From contig CM077658.1 of the NCBI GenBank assembly GCA_039707465.1, forward strand, positions 10,700,574-10,764,573: a stretch of 64,000 nt of DNA, read 5' to 3'. The position numbers and the translations under genes were made by a program. This document shows positions 1-18,700 of the stretch, piece by piece. Numbering within the stretch: the first letter of the stretch is position 1; every line of letters starts with the position of its first letter. Source of the DNA: Rhabdophis nuchalis (taxonomy: Eukaryota > Chordata > Lepidosauria > Squamata > Natricidae). The notes beneath the pieces were generated by a model. The model saw only the letters and a program-made list of their open reading frames with translations. It did not search any database and was not told where the DNA came from.

Positions 1-885
1 ATTTAACTGGTCATATGTCTAGGATGGATTTTGAAAGGATGTCATATTTTTTAAGATTTCAGAATATTCCTGAAGAATCTGGTGAATGCCTTTCTGATCT
101 TATGAGCACAATTTTAGCAGACTATTTACACAAACCTAAGGAAGAGATCAGGGGGGACATTGACCTGGCTTATAGAATAAATTCAGCATATGCCAGGATA
201 AATGAACTACCCAGAGAGATACATATTAAATTTGTTAGAAGGTCTACTAGGGAGGGAATATTGAGGGCGCAGAGAGAGGGACCGTTAATTTACCAACAAA
301 AGGAGGTCGCTATCTTGAAGCAGATCCCGAAAAAGATTAGAGAGGTGAGGAGGAAATATTCCTTCTTATCTAAAAAATTGTTTAAACACGGGATTTGGTT
401 TAAGTGGGCGATGCCAGAAGGGATGTTGGTGTTCTGGGAAGGAGGAAGAGTAAGGATTAAAACAGTTGCTGAGGCGGAAGCCTTTCTTAAAAAACATTCC
501 TCAATCCTGGAGGATGAAAGTGGAGGAGCAGAGGGGGCCACGGCCTCGCCCACTGGGGGTCAAGGAGGAGAACAAGAAGACACAATTGCTAAGAGACTTA
601 GATCTAAGAAATGACTTTTTTAGTACAGTATAACCTTTGTTTGGATGTTTGTATACGACTGCTAGCATAGACTTTATAACGATGTATGCACTTCTCTTCA
701 CTTTGTAGTATTATTGAAATATGTATTATCTATGTTTTGTCAAGAAGCCCCGGAGGGGGCCAGCGATCTCGACGTGAAAGTTCTCAAAATATTTCCTTAT
801 CACACCTTACCCTACCCTATTGGAAAAAATTGTAAAACTCAATAAAACTTTTTCAATATAAAAAGAAAAAGAAAAAAAGAAAGGC
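1..885 (+). mobile_element. 3' part of an L1-type LINE, ORF1 followed directly by 3' UTR (half-L1-like)
   Basis: An ORF1-type frame (stop at 612-614) is followed by about 230 bases of non-coding sequence, a poly(A) signal AATAAA at 841-846 and an A-rich tail near 858-883. That is the order expected at the 3' end of a retrotransposon, but no ORF2 (endonuclease/reverse transcriptase) lies between ORF1 and the tail. The 5' end is outside the window. It may be an ORF1-only element comparable to mammalian HAL1, or a copy with an internal deletion of ORF2. It lies in intron 2 of VAT1L, antisense to the gene. Confidence 0.7.
3..614 (+). CDS. L1 ORF1p-like RNA-binding protein, 5'-partial
   Basis: The frame is open to the left edge; the first ATG in the window is at 15, but codons before it are also open, so the true start may be upstream. 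From that ATG it is 199 residues. Residues ~10-95 fit the RRM-type domain of L1 ORF1p, with the typical stretch PREIHIKFVRRSTREGILRA near residues 66-85. Residues ~100-160 fit the C-terminal domain (IPKKIREVRRKYSF, then AEAEAFLKKH). The tail is Gly/Glu-rich and ends in a basic KRLRSKK. In L1 families ORF1p forms trimers, coats its own RNA and is needed for retrotransposition. There is no in-frame stop, which suggests a fairly young copy. This is transposon protein, not a host gene. Confidence 0.75.
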   Translation, partial: LTGHMSRMDFERMSYFLRFQNIPEESGECLSDLMSTILADYLHKPKEEIRGDIDLAYRINSAYARINELPREIHIKFVRRSTREGILRAQREGPLIYQQKEVAILKQIPKKIREVRRKYSFLSKKLFKHGIWFKWAMPEGMLVFWEGGRVRIKTVAEAEAFLKKHSSILEDESGGAEGATASPTGGQGGEQEDTIAKRLRSKK

Positions 886-1036
886 GCTGATTCAGAACTC
901 TTTAGAATTCAACATTGGGAAGACACTGTAGCATGCCAGGATATTTAAATGACAGTCTGCACATAACACAAAGCAGCGATAGGTAGGTACACACATCACA
1001 TAATAAAACCCAAACAGAGCATGGTATTGTTTATCA

Positions 1037-1217
1037 CAGTGGTTCTTAAACGTTTCTTCACCATGAACCCTCCTTTAAACATTTTTCGTGGCCATGGACC
1101 ATGGCCAAGGATCCACAAGACCTAACTCAAGGTTTCAATCATGACATTTCCTCAAGCCTTTATGGACACACACACACCTTTTTGATGACATTGTGCCCCC
1201 CACTTAATGAACCACTG
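1037..1217. mobile_element. hAT-type non-autonomous DNA transposon (181 bp)
   Basis: It starts CAGTGGTTCTTAAACG and ends in the inverted counterpart (…AATGAACCACTG). It is flanked by an identical 8-bp duplication, GTTTATCA, at 1029-1036 and 1218-1225. Eight-base duplications and CAG…CTG ends are hAT hallmarks. There is no coding capacity. It lies in VAT1L intron 2. Confidence 0.85.
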
Positions 1218-1270
1218 GTTTATCATGGCTTATGGGTATATTGTTTTGTTCTCAAGCACCATCATATTAC

Positions 1271-8931
<7,661 letters not shown>

Positions 8932-9260
8932 GGCGCGGCTGCTGCTGCTGCTGCTGCTGCTCCGGCCGGCAGAAGGAAGGCGCAGGGGCTGGAGAGCCGC
9001 GTTTAAGGGGACGGGGATGCGCGTGCCGGGCGGGAGGAGAGCCGGAGGACGGGAGCGCGCCTGGCTTTGACCGGCCGGCTTCGCGCGCAGACCAATCGGG
9101 TCCGTCGCCCCCCCCCCCCTCCTCAGTCCGATGGAGGGGCGCGCGCGGCTGGAGGCGCCGGGCTGCCAGGGGCTCGGGGCGTGTGCGCGCCCCCCCCCCC
9201 CCGGCTGGTTACCGTATCCCGTGACGTAGACGCGCAGGCGATTTATTTTATTTTACTTTA
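8932..9260 (-). promoter_or_regulatory. VAT1L: VAT1L CpG-rich promoter and 5' UTR region
   Basis: The sequence upstream of the VAT1L ATG is strongly GC- and CpG-rich, in contrast to the AT-rich surroundings. An (AGC)8 run on the sense strand at 8961-8938 ends six bases before the ATG. A CRE-like TGACGTAG lies at 9222-9229. An A/T-rich stretch containing ATAAAATAAA on the minus strand follows at 9240-9262. The transcription start is not defined by sequence. Confidence 0.6.
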
Positions 9261-9428
9261 TTTCAATTTTCTCTCGAGCGCAACCCCGGGTTTGTAAACT
9301 TCCCGGGAGCGGATTTTTTTTTGGGGGGGGGGGGGTGGATGGTTTCGGTCGGCAGCGGTTGCTTACTTTGAGGGCTTTGGTCGGGCTTTTTGAACGCGTC
9401 GTTCCCGAGAGAAGAGATATCGGGGGCG

Positions 9429-9432
<4 letters not shown>

Positions 9433-9488
<56 letters not shown>

Positions 9489-9526
9489 TGAGATATGATG
9501 GATAGATATGATACATAAATAGAGAT

Positions 9527-9621
<95 letters not shown>
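9433..9621. repeat. Compound (GA)n(ACAG)n(GATA)n microsatellite, Bkm-type
   Basis: GATAGATAGAGAGAGA, then CAGA units at ~9461-9488, then about 23 GATA units at ~9527-9621. GATA repeats are the core of the snake Bkm satellite. Confidence 0.95.
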
Positions 9622-9660
9622 GAGGGAGGGAGATAGGGCGGTATAAAAATCCGATTAAAG

Positions 9661-9872
9661 TTAAAGAATGAAGGGGAGAGAAAGAAAAAGGAAGAAAGGA
9701 GGAAGAGGAAGGAAGAAGAAAGAAAAGGGAAGGAGGGAAGAAAGAAAGAAAAAGAAAGGAAAGAGAAATAAAGGAAGGAAGGAAGAAGAACGGGAAAGAA
9801 AGAAAAAAGAAAGAGGAAGAGGAAGGAAGAAAAAAGAGAAAGAAAAAGAAAGAAGGAACAGGAAGGAAAACA
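9661..9872. repeat. GAAA/GGAA-rich purine tract
   Basis: Irregular purine-rich sequence beside the GATA array; translations are Lys/Glu/Arg-only. Confidence 0.9.
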
Positions 9873-10331
9873 GGTTGCTGTGATTGAGTTTGGCCTGCAG
9901 ATGCTACTGGGTGGTTTGGGGTTCTGTTGCTCCTGTGAATCTTGGGTTGATAATTCTCATTTGCGATTGAAAGGAGCAGTTTAAGGGCAGGAAGGAAGAG
10001 GGGGGGGACAAAAGGAAACAGGTGTGGAAGGGATGCCCCTATTTGGGAAGAAAGGATGCTGCCTGGATGTTGCATCCAGGGGAGGAGGAGTGATGCTGTG
10101 CCTGTGCCCAGGCAGATGAGCCTTCATTGGTGCTTCCGACGTGCACAGGTGGCCTGAGATAATCTCAGCAGGCTTAGGTTGGCAGACCTGCCAGGAAGCC
10201 ATGGTCTGCTGTGCAAGCTACAATGATTAGATTTTCACAAAGCATAAACCCGGGGCTCACAACCCTTTGCTGGAGCCAGAGCTCATTCATGCAAAGTTCA
10301 TCCGTTCGGTTGAACAAGTCGTAGTTTATGG

Positions 10332-10419
10332 CAGGGGTCTCCAACCTTTGCAACTTTAAGTCTGAAGGACTTCAGCTCCCAGACTTCAGACTTAAAGTTG
10401 CAATGGTTGGAGACCCCTG
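10332..10419. mobile_element. Palindromic hAT MITE, 88 bp
   Basis: Ends CAGGGGTCTCCAACC / GGTTGGAGACCCCTG with 8-bp duplications GTTTATGG at 10324-10331 and 10420-10427. Its middle is shorter than in the 4471 copy. Confidence 0.92.
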
Positions 10420-10895
10420 GTTTATGGAGTTAACTACACTTAGTTAGGTTTGCATGACGTCCTAAGGCTGCTTTTAACAAGAACTTAAAAAAATAAAATA
10501 AATCCTCCTGCTTCTTCCAAAGCACTTTGGAAGAAAATTATCTGTGGTTGTCTGACCCCGGATGCTGAGCAAAGGATGCAGGTAGTTATGGATTTCTATG
10601 GAAACGTCCTATTACTGAATTTTAGAACTGGGCTCACACACTGTGTGAAGCCACGAGTGGGCTTAGCCACAGAATCTGTGGAATAAATCCCAGACGTTGC
10701 AATGGACAGTAGGCTTCCAACTGCCTTGACAGCATAAACAGGGAACTATGGGGGGGGGGGGGAACCTAAGTAGATGAAATCATCCTTAATAATCTGGAGA
10801 ATTGTGCTCTTCAAAATACCTCTGAACCCACTGCTCCCCAGTTAAATTCCATTGCTCCACACGAAATCTTCCTGCAATTGTCTTTTTTTCTCATT

Positions 10896-11048
<153 letters not shown>

Positions 11049-11092
11049 TCCATCCATCCATCCATCCATCCAACCAGAGCTAGAGAAGCAAT

Positions 11093-11157
11093 CTGGCTGG
11101 AGAAGTCTGGGAGCTGAAGTCCTTCAGACTTAAAGTTGCAAAGGTTGGGGACCCCTG
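11093..11157. mobile_element. Half copy of the palindromic hAT MITE
   Basis: Only one arm is present: GGGAGCTGAAGTCCTTCAGA through GGTTGGGGACCCCTG. It joins directly to a CR1 fragment. Confidence 0.85.
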
Positions 11158-11340
11158 TTCTAGTCCAACCCAACTGCCTAGGCAGGAAGCCCTATACTGT
11201 TTCAGACAAATGGCCATCCAACATCTTCTTAAAGACTTCCAGTGTTTGGGCATTCACAACCACTAAGGACTTCACAGTTCAGTCCTGAGCTACCAATATT
11301 CTCTTCTGTTAGATTCTTGTTTATTTCTAAGCCTTAAGCA
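11158..11340 (-). mobile_element. CR1 LINE 3'-end fragment
   Basis: The plus strand reads the complement of the CR1 end (TAGTCCAACCCAACTGCCTA, then CAACATCTTCTTAAAGACTT). It degrades after ~11290. Confidence 0.8.
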
Positions 11341-12325
11341 CATTCATTTCAAGACCGCCTCGGGGCCAAATTAATTCATATTGCTGTGTTTTTTTCCCTA
11401 TTTTCACAAAAAAACCCAATCTTGAATTGTTGATGTGTCCACTCTTCCCTGCATTTTCAATTCACCCTTCCTCACCTGCCTTTATGATGTCACAATGCAG
11501 CCAAGCTAATTAGCTTCCTAGCAGCATTATGTCATCCCATCCACTGTTTGTGATTCGAAATTGGCTGCTATTACCCCTGAGATTAAAGCAAAACAGAGAT
11601 TGAAGCAACCGTTGGAGAAGAAAACATCAGTAAAATAGCACCAACCCATTTTGGCTTTTTTTTTTTACTTTTATTTTTAAGGCGGGCTTCAGAAAATCTG
11701 TATAGTCAGATTTTCAGTGCAGTCTTCTCTGAGGACAATTTTCCACAATATAATTTAGATTAATATAATTAAAAAAAAACAGATGGAAAATTGTTTATTT
11801 TTGTTAACTGAGCTGAGCCTTCTTCAGGGCTTACACTGCAGTGACTATGTCTTCTTGTTTTAATATAAACAGAAGGTAGGAATGGGGGGAGGGGAAAGCA
11901 AACTGGACATTTTGGTTGGAGGGACAAAAAAGAGATGGAAAATCACATTTTATGTTACTGGTACTACTGGTTTAGACAACAAATAGTTCCATAAAAAATG
12001 CTTTATATACTGCTTAAAATTCTAAATGCCTATTCAATGGACATGTCTCATTGAAAATCAATTATCTGTGAGCTAGCCTGATAGCCACTAACAGAAGTCA
12101 ACCAGAACTTACTGTAGTTCCATGCTGGGATTCATGGAAAAAAGGACTTCGTTTTCTTCTTTCATTGTGGACAATACACTTTAATGTGACTTATTGATTA
12201 GGATTACTGTATGGTGTCAACCCAGATAGATAGATAAATAGATGGTAGGTAGGTATCTGCAGACAGATACAGACAGAGATGATGGGATGGGATGGAATAG
12301 GGTAGGGTAGGAATAGGAATAGGAA

Positions 12326-12600
12326 TAGGTCTGGAAGGACCTTGGATGTCTTCTAACTCCCAGCTCAAGCAGGAGAATCTATACCATTTCAGAGAAATGG
12401 CTGTCTAGTCTCTTCTTAAAAACCTCCAGTGATGGAGCACCCATAATTTCTGGAGGCAAGCTGTTCCACTGGTTAATTGTCCTCACTGTTAGGAATTCTG
12501 GGAGCTGAAGTCCTTCAGACTTAAAGTTGCAAAGGTTGGGGACCCCTGGACTAGAAGACATCCAAGGTCCCTTCCAACTCTGCTATTGTATTATTGTATG
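12326..12600 (-). mobile_element. CR1 fragment interrupted by half of a palindromic MITE
   Basis: 12326-12492 is a minus-strand CR1 3' region (AAACCTCCAGTGATGGAGCA). 12493-12548 is one arm of the CAGGGG MITE. 12549-12600 reads as a CR1 tail in plus orientation (CCAAGGTCCCTTCCAACTCT). The head-to-head order suggests two CR1 insertions joined by a rearranged MITE. Confidence 0.75.
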
Positions 12601-13070
12601 TCCCAAAGATGTTTTTTCAGGAGGCAACTGGACTCTCTTGTTGTTGTTTTTTCTTTGAAGACATTTTGCTTCTCATCCAACTGGCAGATACTTCTTTACC
12701 CAACCAGGTAACATCATCAGTGCTAGAAAGGAATGGGATCTGCTCTCTATTCAGGAATCAACGAACCAGTTTCCTACAGGGCCAGCCATTGTATGTGAAC
12801 AGAGAGCAGACCCCACTGCTTTCCAGTACTGATAATGTTACCTAGTTGGGTGATGAAAAGTCTGCAAGAAAACCACCAAGCTCACCAAGAGATCACCAAG
12901 GATCCCACAAACAGAAGTCTGGATCCTTTCTGTACATTGGGTTGATGACGTAGTCCAGCAATTCCTTTTGATATCATAAAAATATGCATAATACCAGGCA
13001 AAATTCATAACCAATTTCATTGTAATTTTAGTACAATGACAATAAAGATTATTATTATTAAAATAAGCAT
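12601..13070 (+). mobile_element. Unclassified repeat remnant ending in a LINE-like tail
   Basis: 12640-12920 contains GAAGACATTTTGCTTCTCATC and related phrases common in vertebrate repeats (possibly Penelope-like). 13011-13065 has a LINE-type end with CAATGACAATAAAGATTATT and an ATT tail. A near-identical 50-base tail occurs at 52316-52375. Confidence 0.45.
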
Positions 13071-14277
13071 ATAATGCATGGAATGGTTTACACTTGAAGT
13101 ATTTTTGTCTGTGGAGTCCTTGATGCTCTCAAAGCTTCATTGTGAGCACCCTCAGTGCTATTTTTGTCTGTTGTAGAATGTGTCTGTTTATAGCATTGTG
13201 GAATTGTGTTGCTGGAAAAAGGATGATTTAAGCCATCATTCTGCTGTCCCTGCTGGAATCCAATTGAAAGAATCCTGGGGAAATGTCTACCTAGCAAGCA
13301 TCTGTTTGAGCCCATCCAATCAAGGACCACCTATCGCCTTGCGCAGTTCGTGGTGGTCCCACTGTTGACTTTCCCACACTTGAGAATTTCTTTTACTTCT
13401 ACCGTTGCAATTACAATCCTTTTTTGTTCATTTGAGAGAACTGCTTCCCAATGGCTTCGTTACTGAAAAAGGAATCAGTAGAGGAGAGGCCCGAAAACTT
13501 CTCTATGCCAATTTTCTGTGCCAAGCAATCTTGTCCTTCAAAAAGCTTATTCACAATCTAAGATCATTGTTTTCCTTCCTCCCTCTTCCTGGCCAACTTC
13601 ACTCAAAGCTCTTTTTCCCTCTTCTCTCCAGAAGTCAGTATGAATCATGGCTGTAATGAAGCAATTTTCTGTTTAGAAACTCTACTGAGAGCTGTAATAT
13701 TTTTTTTCCCCCATCGCACACACTCACAAAACATAATAATGTACAGGGGAGTGAAAATGGGTTCTGCTTCCAGTGGAAGAGATGTACAATGCACTCACTT
13801 ACAGTCTCTGGGTTGTTTCCTATTTGCTGTCACTCCATTTGATGAAGGAGAATTTGCTTTAGAAATTCTTTTAAAGAGGGTTTAGGAGGAAAGTGAGTTA
13901 TCTCGTCTTTCAGCGTACATGATTCTCCATCTGCCTGCAGTATCCTGGTCTTCTCACATCGCCATTCTTTCCCATTTTCAGGTGAGAATTCTTCCCAGGA
14001 ATGGTGCTGCTTCTGTTACCTTTAAGGGAGAGTTTTATCCTAGAAAAACTGGGAGAATCTCTCCTTCCCTCAGGATAATATAATTTCTCTGCCTACCAAC
14101 CGTGCCCAGCTGTGTTCAGCTTTAGTGCACAATCTGGAGAGGGCAAAATATATCCTTGATTGTGTTCCAGAGTTTAATTTTGGTGGGGTTTTGCCAGAAT
14201 TGTTGAGAAGGGGGAGATTAAAAGCTCAGACAAGAGATTCCCAAAATTGCATGATGGTTTCTAATATGCTTTGATAC
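13071..14277. other. Intergenic stretch without recognised features
   Basis: Mixed-composition sequence with short stop-broken frames only. I recognise no exon, RNA gene or repeat here. Confidence 0.6.
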
Positions 14278-14721
14278 CGTTGGAAGAAATGTCCATCGGG
14301 GTTCAGTTCCCAGTGGGGAAAAAAGACACTGGAAACATGGAGGCTGCTTGGAAAGATGGTTTTAATGGTGGACAGGACCACATGGTTTGAAATCCTGGGC
14401 ACAGATTTGAGCTTAGATTCTGATTGGTTGTCAGACTCCCATGAGGCCATGCAGGGGCAACGTTGTAGGTTGTCTCTGTGTTACCTTTGTTTGAATCTTG
14501 CTGGGTGATGCAGTGGAGGGGGGGGCAATTAAATGGCTCTGCCTGAAGGAGCTAGATCTTTGCTATGTAGAATAGACTGAGCCAGGCCTTAATGGCCCAT
14601 TAACAAAGGTGGTGTGGGAGGGTGAGTTTCTGCCTCCCTTTTAGGGGAAATATTCTGCCCTTTTAATATTTCTTAAAATGTTTAATTATTCTAGGAAAGG
14701 GGTGGGTGCTAACTTCCTACA
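14278..14721 (+). mobile_element. LTR-like repeat, copy A (444 bp)
   Basis: It starts (C)GTTGGAAGAAATGTCC and ends GGGTGCTAACTTCCTACA. The family consensus start is TGTTGG (best preserved at 16454), so the ends are TG…CA. A CCAAT-type TCTGATTGGTTGTCAGACTC lies inside. Other copies are at 16012, 42775 and 43886. No clear target duplication was seen. A solo LTR of a retrovirus-like or gypsy-like element is the best fit. Confidence 0.6.
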
Positions 14722-14954
14722 ATAGTATCTTCATCAGTAGTCTCCCACACGATGGGTAACTTTGTGAGACGTTCAACCCATCTTCCATCCATCCCTTATC
14801 AAAACAAAGTGAGTCCAAGAAGGAAGATTTTGTCAATTTAAAAAAAAAAGTTTTCTTTGAACTGAGCCCAGTTCCTGATGATTTCCGTGGATACATCCAC
14901 ACTGTGTTTTCCCCGATTTGCCTTCTTACAGGACTCCCATCCATCACCCAAACC

Positions 14955-15560
14955 ATCTTAACAGATTAACAGAGTTGGAAGGGACCTTATAGATCATCTA
15001 GTCCAACCCCACGCTCCAACAGGAGACCCCTACACCATTTCTGACCAATGGCAGTCCAATCTCTTCTTGAAAGTCTCAAGTGATGAAGCCCTCACAACTT
15101 CCGAAGGCAACTTCTGCTCCATTGGCCGATTGTTCTCACTGCCAGAAAGTTCCTCCTTATTTCTAGGTTGAATCTCTCCTTGGTCAGTTTCCATCCATTA
15201 TTCCTTGTCTGGCCTTCAGATGCTTTGGAAAATAGCTTAACTCCCCCTCCTCTCTGTGGCAGCCTCTCAAATATTGGAAAACTGCTATCCTGTCTCCCCT
15301 GGTTCTTCTCTTCACTAGACTAGCCAGGCCCAGTTCCTGCAACCGTTCTTCATATGTTTTAGTCTCCAGTCCCCTAATCATCTTGGTTGCTCTTCTCTGC
15401 ACTGTTTCTAGAGTCTCCGCATCTGCTTTATAGTGTGGTGACCAAAACTGGATGCAGTACTCTAGGTGAGGTCTTACTAGGGCTTTTTATAGAGTGGTAC
15501 TTGATTTTGATTGTATCCCTCTGTTAATGCAATTTAGGATTGCATTGTTTTTTTTTTTTG
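14955..15560 (-). mobile_element. CR1 LINE 3' region (~600 bp)
   Basis: Minus-strand reading includes [37 protein letters not shown] and IAVFQYLRG, which is the C-terminal part of CR1 ORF2 after the reverse transcriptase core. It is frameshifted and stop-broken. Its 3' end, AAGGTCCCTTCCAACTCTGT, lies near 14972. Confidence 0.9.
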
Positions 15561-16011
15561 TCTGCAGCCACTTCTACAGCTTGTGTTTGAAATTCCTGGG
15601 AGGCCAAAGTTACAAATGTCTTTGGGAAAGTCTGAGAAACCGAGTGAAACAAGTGTTCACTGCAAATTTTCAGGATCTGAAGGAAAATTTAGCTTCCACT
15701 TAAAAGTCAGGCCATCCATGAAGCTGCTGCAAAAAGCGAATCATAAATTGACAAGACATCTATTGGCGATATTGGGGAAAGCCATTTCCCCCCCTTTTTG
15801 TTAAGATTTATTCCAACATGGCCTCAAGAAGAACAGTTATCATTCTCATTTTCCTTATAACAGTCACTCTGAGCTATATCCCAGAATGATTGTCAAAATC
15901 CACTGCAAGAAGTTAAAAACCCAACCCTCTCCTAGAAAAATGAAATATGCTGGGAAATATTGAAAAGAATATTATATTTCCCTGGATCAGAAATGGAGAA
16001 ACATGTTTTTA

Positions 16012-16454
16012 GGCAGGAAGCAGACTCACTCTTAATAGCCCTCACCTTTGTCATAGACTGCCTGGGTCAGTCTATTCTATATAACAAAGATCTCCACCCC
16101 TCCAGCTCCGTGGTGATGGGATTAAGGCATGATACTATTAGCCCTTTACCCATCTCACCATAGGGCACCTGGGAAGAAGCAATGTTCAGCCAAAGATGGA
16201 CTCACAGTCTACAGAGTTACCCCTGCATGAGTCTGACAACCAATCAGAATACAAGCTCAAGATCAAAGGCAAAAGAGAGGGCATAAAACCAGGGACTTTC
16301 AGCATCTCTGCCTCTTTTGTCTTCTTCAACCAACATCTGGAAGCATCTGATCCCCCTTTTCTGTTCACCATTAAACCATCTTTCCAAGCAGCCTCTGTTT
16401 CCATTATCTTTTCCCCCACTTGGAACTGAACCCAGAAGGACATTTCTTCCAACA
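16012..16454 (-). mobile_element. LTR-like repeat, copy B
   Basis: On the minus strand it starts TGTTGGAAGAAATGTCCTTC and carries TTGTATTCTGATTGGTTGTC and TTTATGCCCTCTC, CCAAT- and TATA-like positions shared with the other copies. The far end is diverged (GCTTCCTGCC). Confidence 0.6.
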
Positions 16455-17029
16455 CACCTATGAACGTTTATAGGTGGAGGCAGATACCGAACCTGGAACT
16501 TTCCTGTCCTGCTCTAACATCTTCACCGCTGTGCCACAATGACTTCCCTTAGGGGCTTCTTTTGCAAGAGAACGTACTGCAATGAACGAAGAACAAAAGC
16601 AAAGCTGAACAAGATCATCCCTCCACTGCAGGCTGAAAGTTGATTGAAGCAATTGGGTTTTGGCTCCTTGAGTGAAATAATGTAACATTATCTGGCCAGC
16701 TTGTTCTTGTACCAAACCTGCTCTATCTCTTAGGAATACGATCTCATGAGGTTCTTTTTCTCTGCCTGTTCTATATCTACATGTCGAATGGTTTATTCTT
16801 TTACTCTGCAAGAAGCACGTGGACTCTAGTTTAGATCAGGACCATATGAATGGGGAGGGCTGGTAGAAACGTCTCATGAAGTTGCTTGCTTTGCATAATC
16901 TCTTGCTGGTAGATCACGTTGAAAAAAACGGCGCCAATAAATCCGTGTTTTAAAAGTCCAGAGACTTTGCGGCCAAAAGTTAGTTTGGACGATAGATCAA
17001 AAACTAACTGGGCATGATATACATCTAGC

Positions 17030-17300
17030 TAAGATTCTTTGCAGTTCGGAGAACCCCCAAATCCCACTCCTGGCTGGCCCCTCCCACCCCACCCTGCTCC
17101 CTCCCAGGGGTCCCGGCCCATTTTGGATACAGGTAAGTGCAGGGCATGTGCAGAGGCTCAAGGAGGGTGAAAAAGAGGCCGACCGGAAGTTCAGGAAGGC
17201 CAGAAACGGGAAACCCCACCCCATGGTGGAGAAGACTGACTAGGTCACGCCCACCATGGCCATGCCCAGCCCGCAACTGGGCAGAGAACCCCTTGCTAAA
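17030..17300. mobile_element. Remnant with hAT-family phrases
   Basis: CAGTTCGGAGAACCC, CCCACTCCTGGCTGGCCC and ACGCCCACCATGGCCATGCC resemble parts of the element at 34126-34344. Ends and duplications are not clear. Confidence 0.4.
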
Positions 17301-18344
17301 ATTTTGGATGCCCATCCTTGTATATATTGCAATAGTCTTTTAATCTTTCAGATTTTTAAAAATGTAAGGTGGGGATTGAGGACACTAATGGATGCCTTGC
17401 TAATTGCAAATGAAAAGTTGTTGTTGTTGTCACTGCTGGTTCTAGGCACCATATTAGAAATGATTTGTCTTCTTCCTATGGTTAAGAGAAGAAAGACTTC
17501 GCCTAGCATCTCCTTTCTTTTAACCCAGCACCTTAATCACTACATTAAACTGGCTCCCTCGATGATATCAGCAGCCTCATAATGGGAAGAGAAATCCTGT
17601 AGGTAATGAAAATGCTTGGCAAAATCGTGGCCCCTTAAGTAAACAATCCTCAGGGATAAATGTGTAGTATATTTAGAAAGTAAGATGGATTTTGCTTGTG
17701 TGAGTTAGATTTAAAGCTCATTATTCCACCCAGGAATCTGTTGCCAGGTATTGGATTTAAAAAAAAAAAAAAGTGTTCCATCTTTCAAATGATTTTGCAT
17801 CCCTCATTTCAAAACATAGAAGCCATTATCTTATCAAACTAAAAGGCATTGCTGTTTTTCTGCAATTGCCTGAGGTCTAACCGTGATGGTGCAGATTGTG
17901 CATAGGAAGGTTGGGTTGATAACATTATTTATGTGTCATCCTATAGATATTGGGGGGGAAAGCCTCAGTCATAAAAGCTAACAAAACAGCCCTCTACACA
18001 AGGCGATAGTGTCATTAATAGTAAAGGTACAATCAGCTTCGAGTTGAAATTGACACCTAAGAGATGCAACCATCCACCTAGCTTTCTTGGTGATTGCACA
18101 GAAATAGTTGAATTCTAGGACTTTAGCTTTATTTCGACATCTAGCATAATCTGCAGTGTTGCTCAAATTCTTGGGCCATCTTCATCGTCTTCAATGTAAT
18201 GGCCAACAAAGTCCAACCTGGTTGAGTTTTTGATATCAACCAAGCAGCTTCCTGTATAACAAAAGTACTTTTGTTCCTAGTAGCAATTCTTAGTAGATGA
18301 GAAATCCCCAAGCAGAGACCAATGCTCAGTGAGCAATAAATAGT
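17301..18344. other. Intergenic stretch without recognised features
   Basis: AT-rich, with an A-run at 17759-17772; no gene or repeat recognised. Confidence 0.6.
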
Positions 18345-18700
18345 AAAGTAAGGTAAAGGTTCCCCTCGCACATATGTGCTAGTCGTTCCTGACTCTAGGG
18401 GGTGGTGCTCATCTCCATTTCAAAGCCGCAGAGCCAGTGCTGGCCGAAGACGTCTCTGTGGTCATGTGGCCGGCATGACTAAACGCCAAATGCATGGGAA
18501 AGCTGTTACCTTCCCATCAAAGGTGGTTCCTATTTTTCTACTTGCATTTTTTTTAATGTGGTTTCGAACTGCTAGGTTGTTAGAAGCTGGGACAAGTAAC
18601 AGGAGCTCACTCTGTTATGCGGTGCTTGGGATTCGAACCGCTGAACTGCCCACATTTCTAATCAACAAGGTCAGCGTCTTAGCCACGGAGCCACCTTTTA
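18345..18700 (-). mobile_element. Sauria-type SINE
   Basis: Full-length layout on the minus strand: tRNA-like head at ~18600-18695 with box B complement GGGATTCGAACCGCTGAAC, shared middle CAGAGCCAGTGCTGGCC, and Bov-B-like tail complement at 18350-18390. Confidence 0.9.

Noticed and set aside
9263..10075. 270-residue minus-strand frame with SIYLSIYLS
   Set aside because: It is the GATA array and a purine tract in translation.
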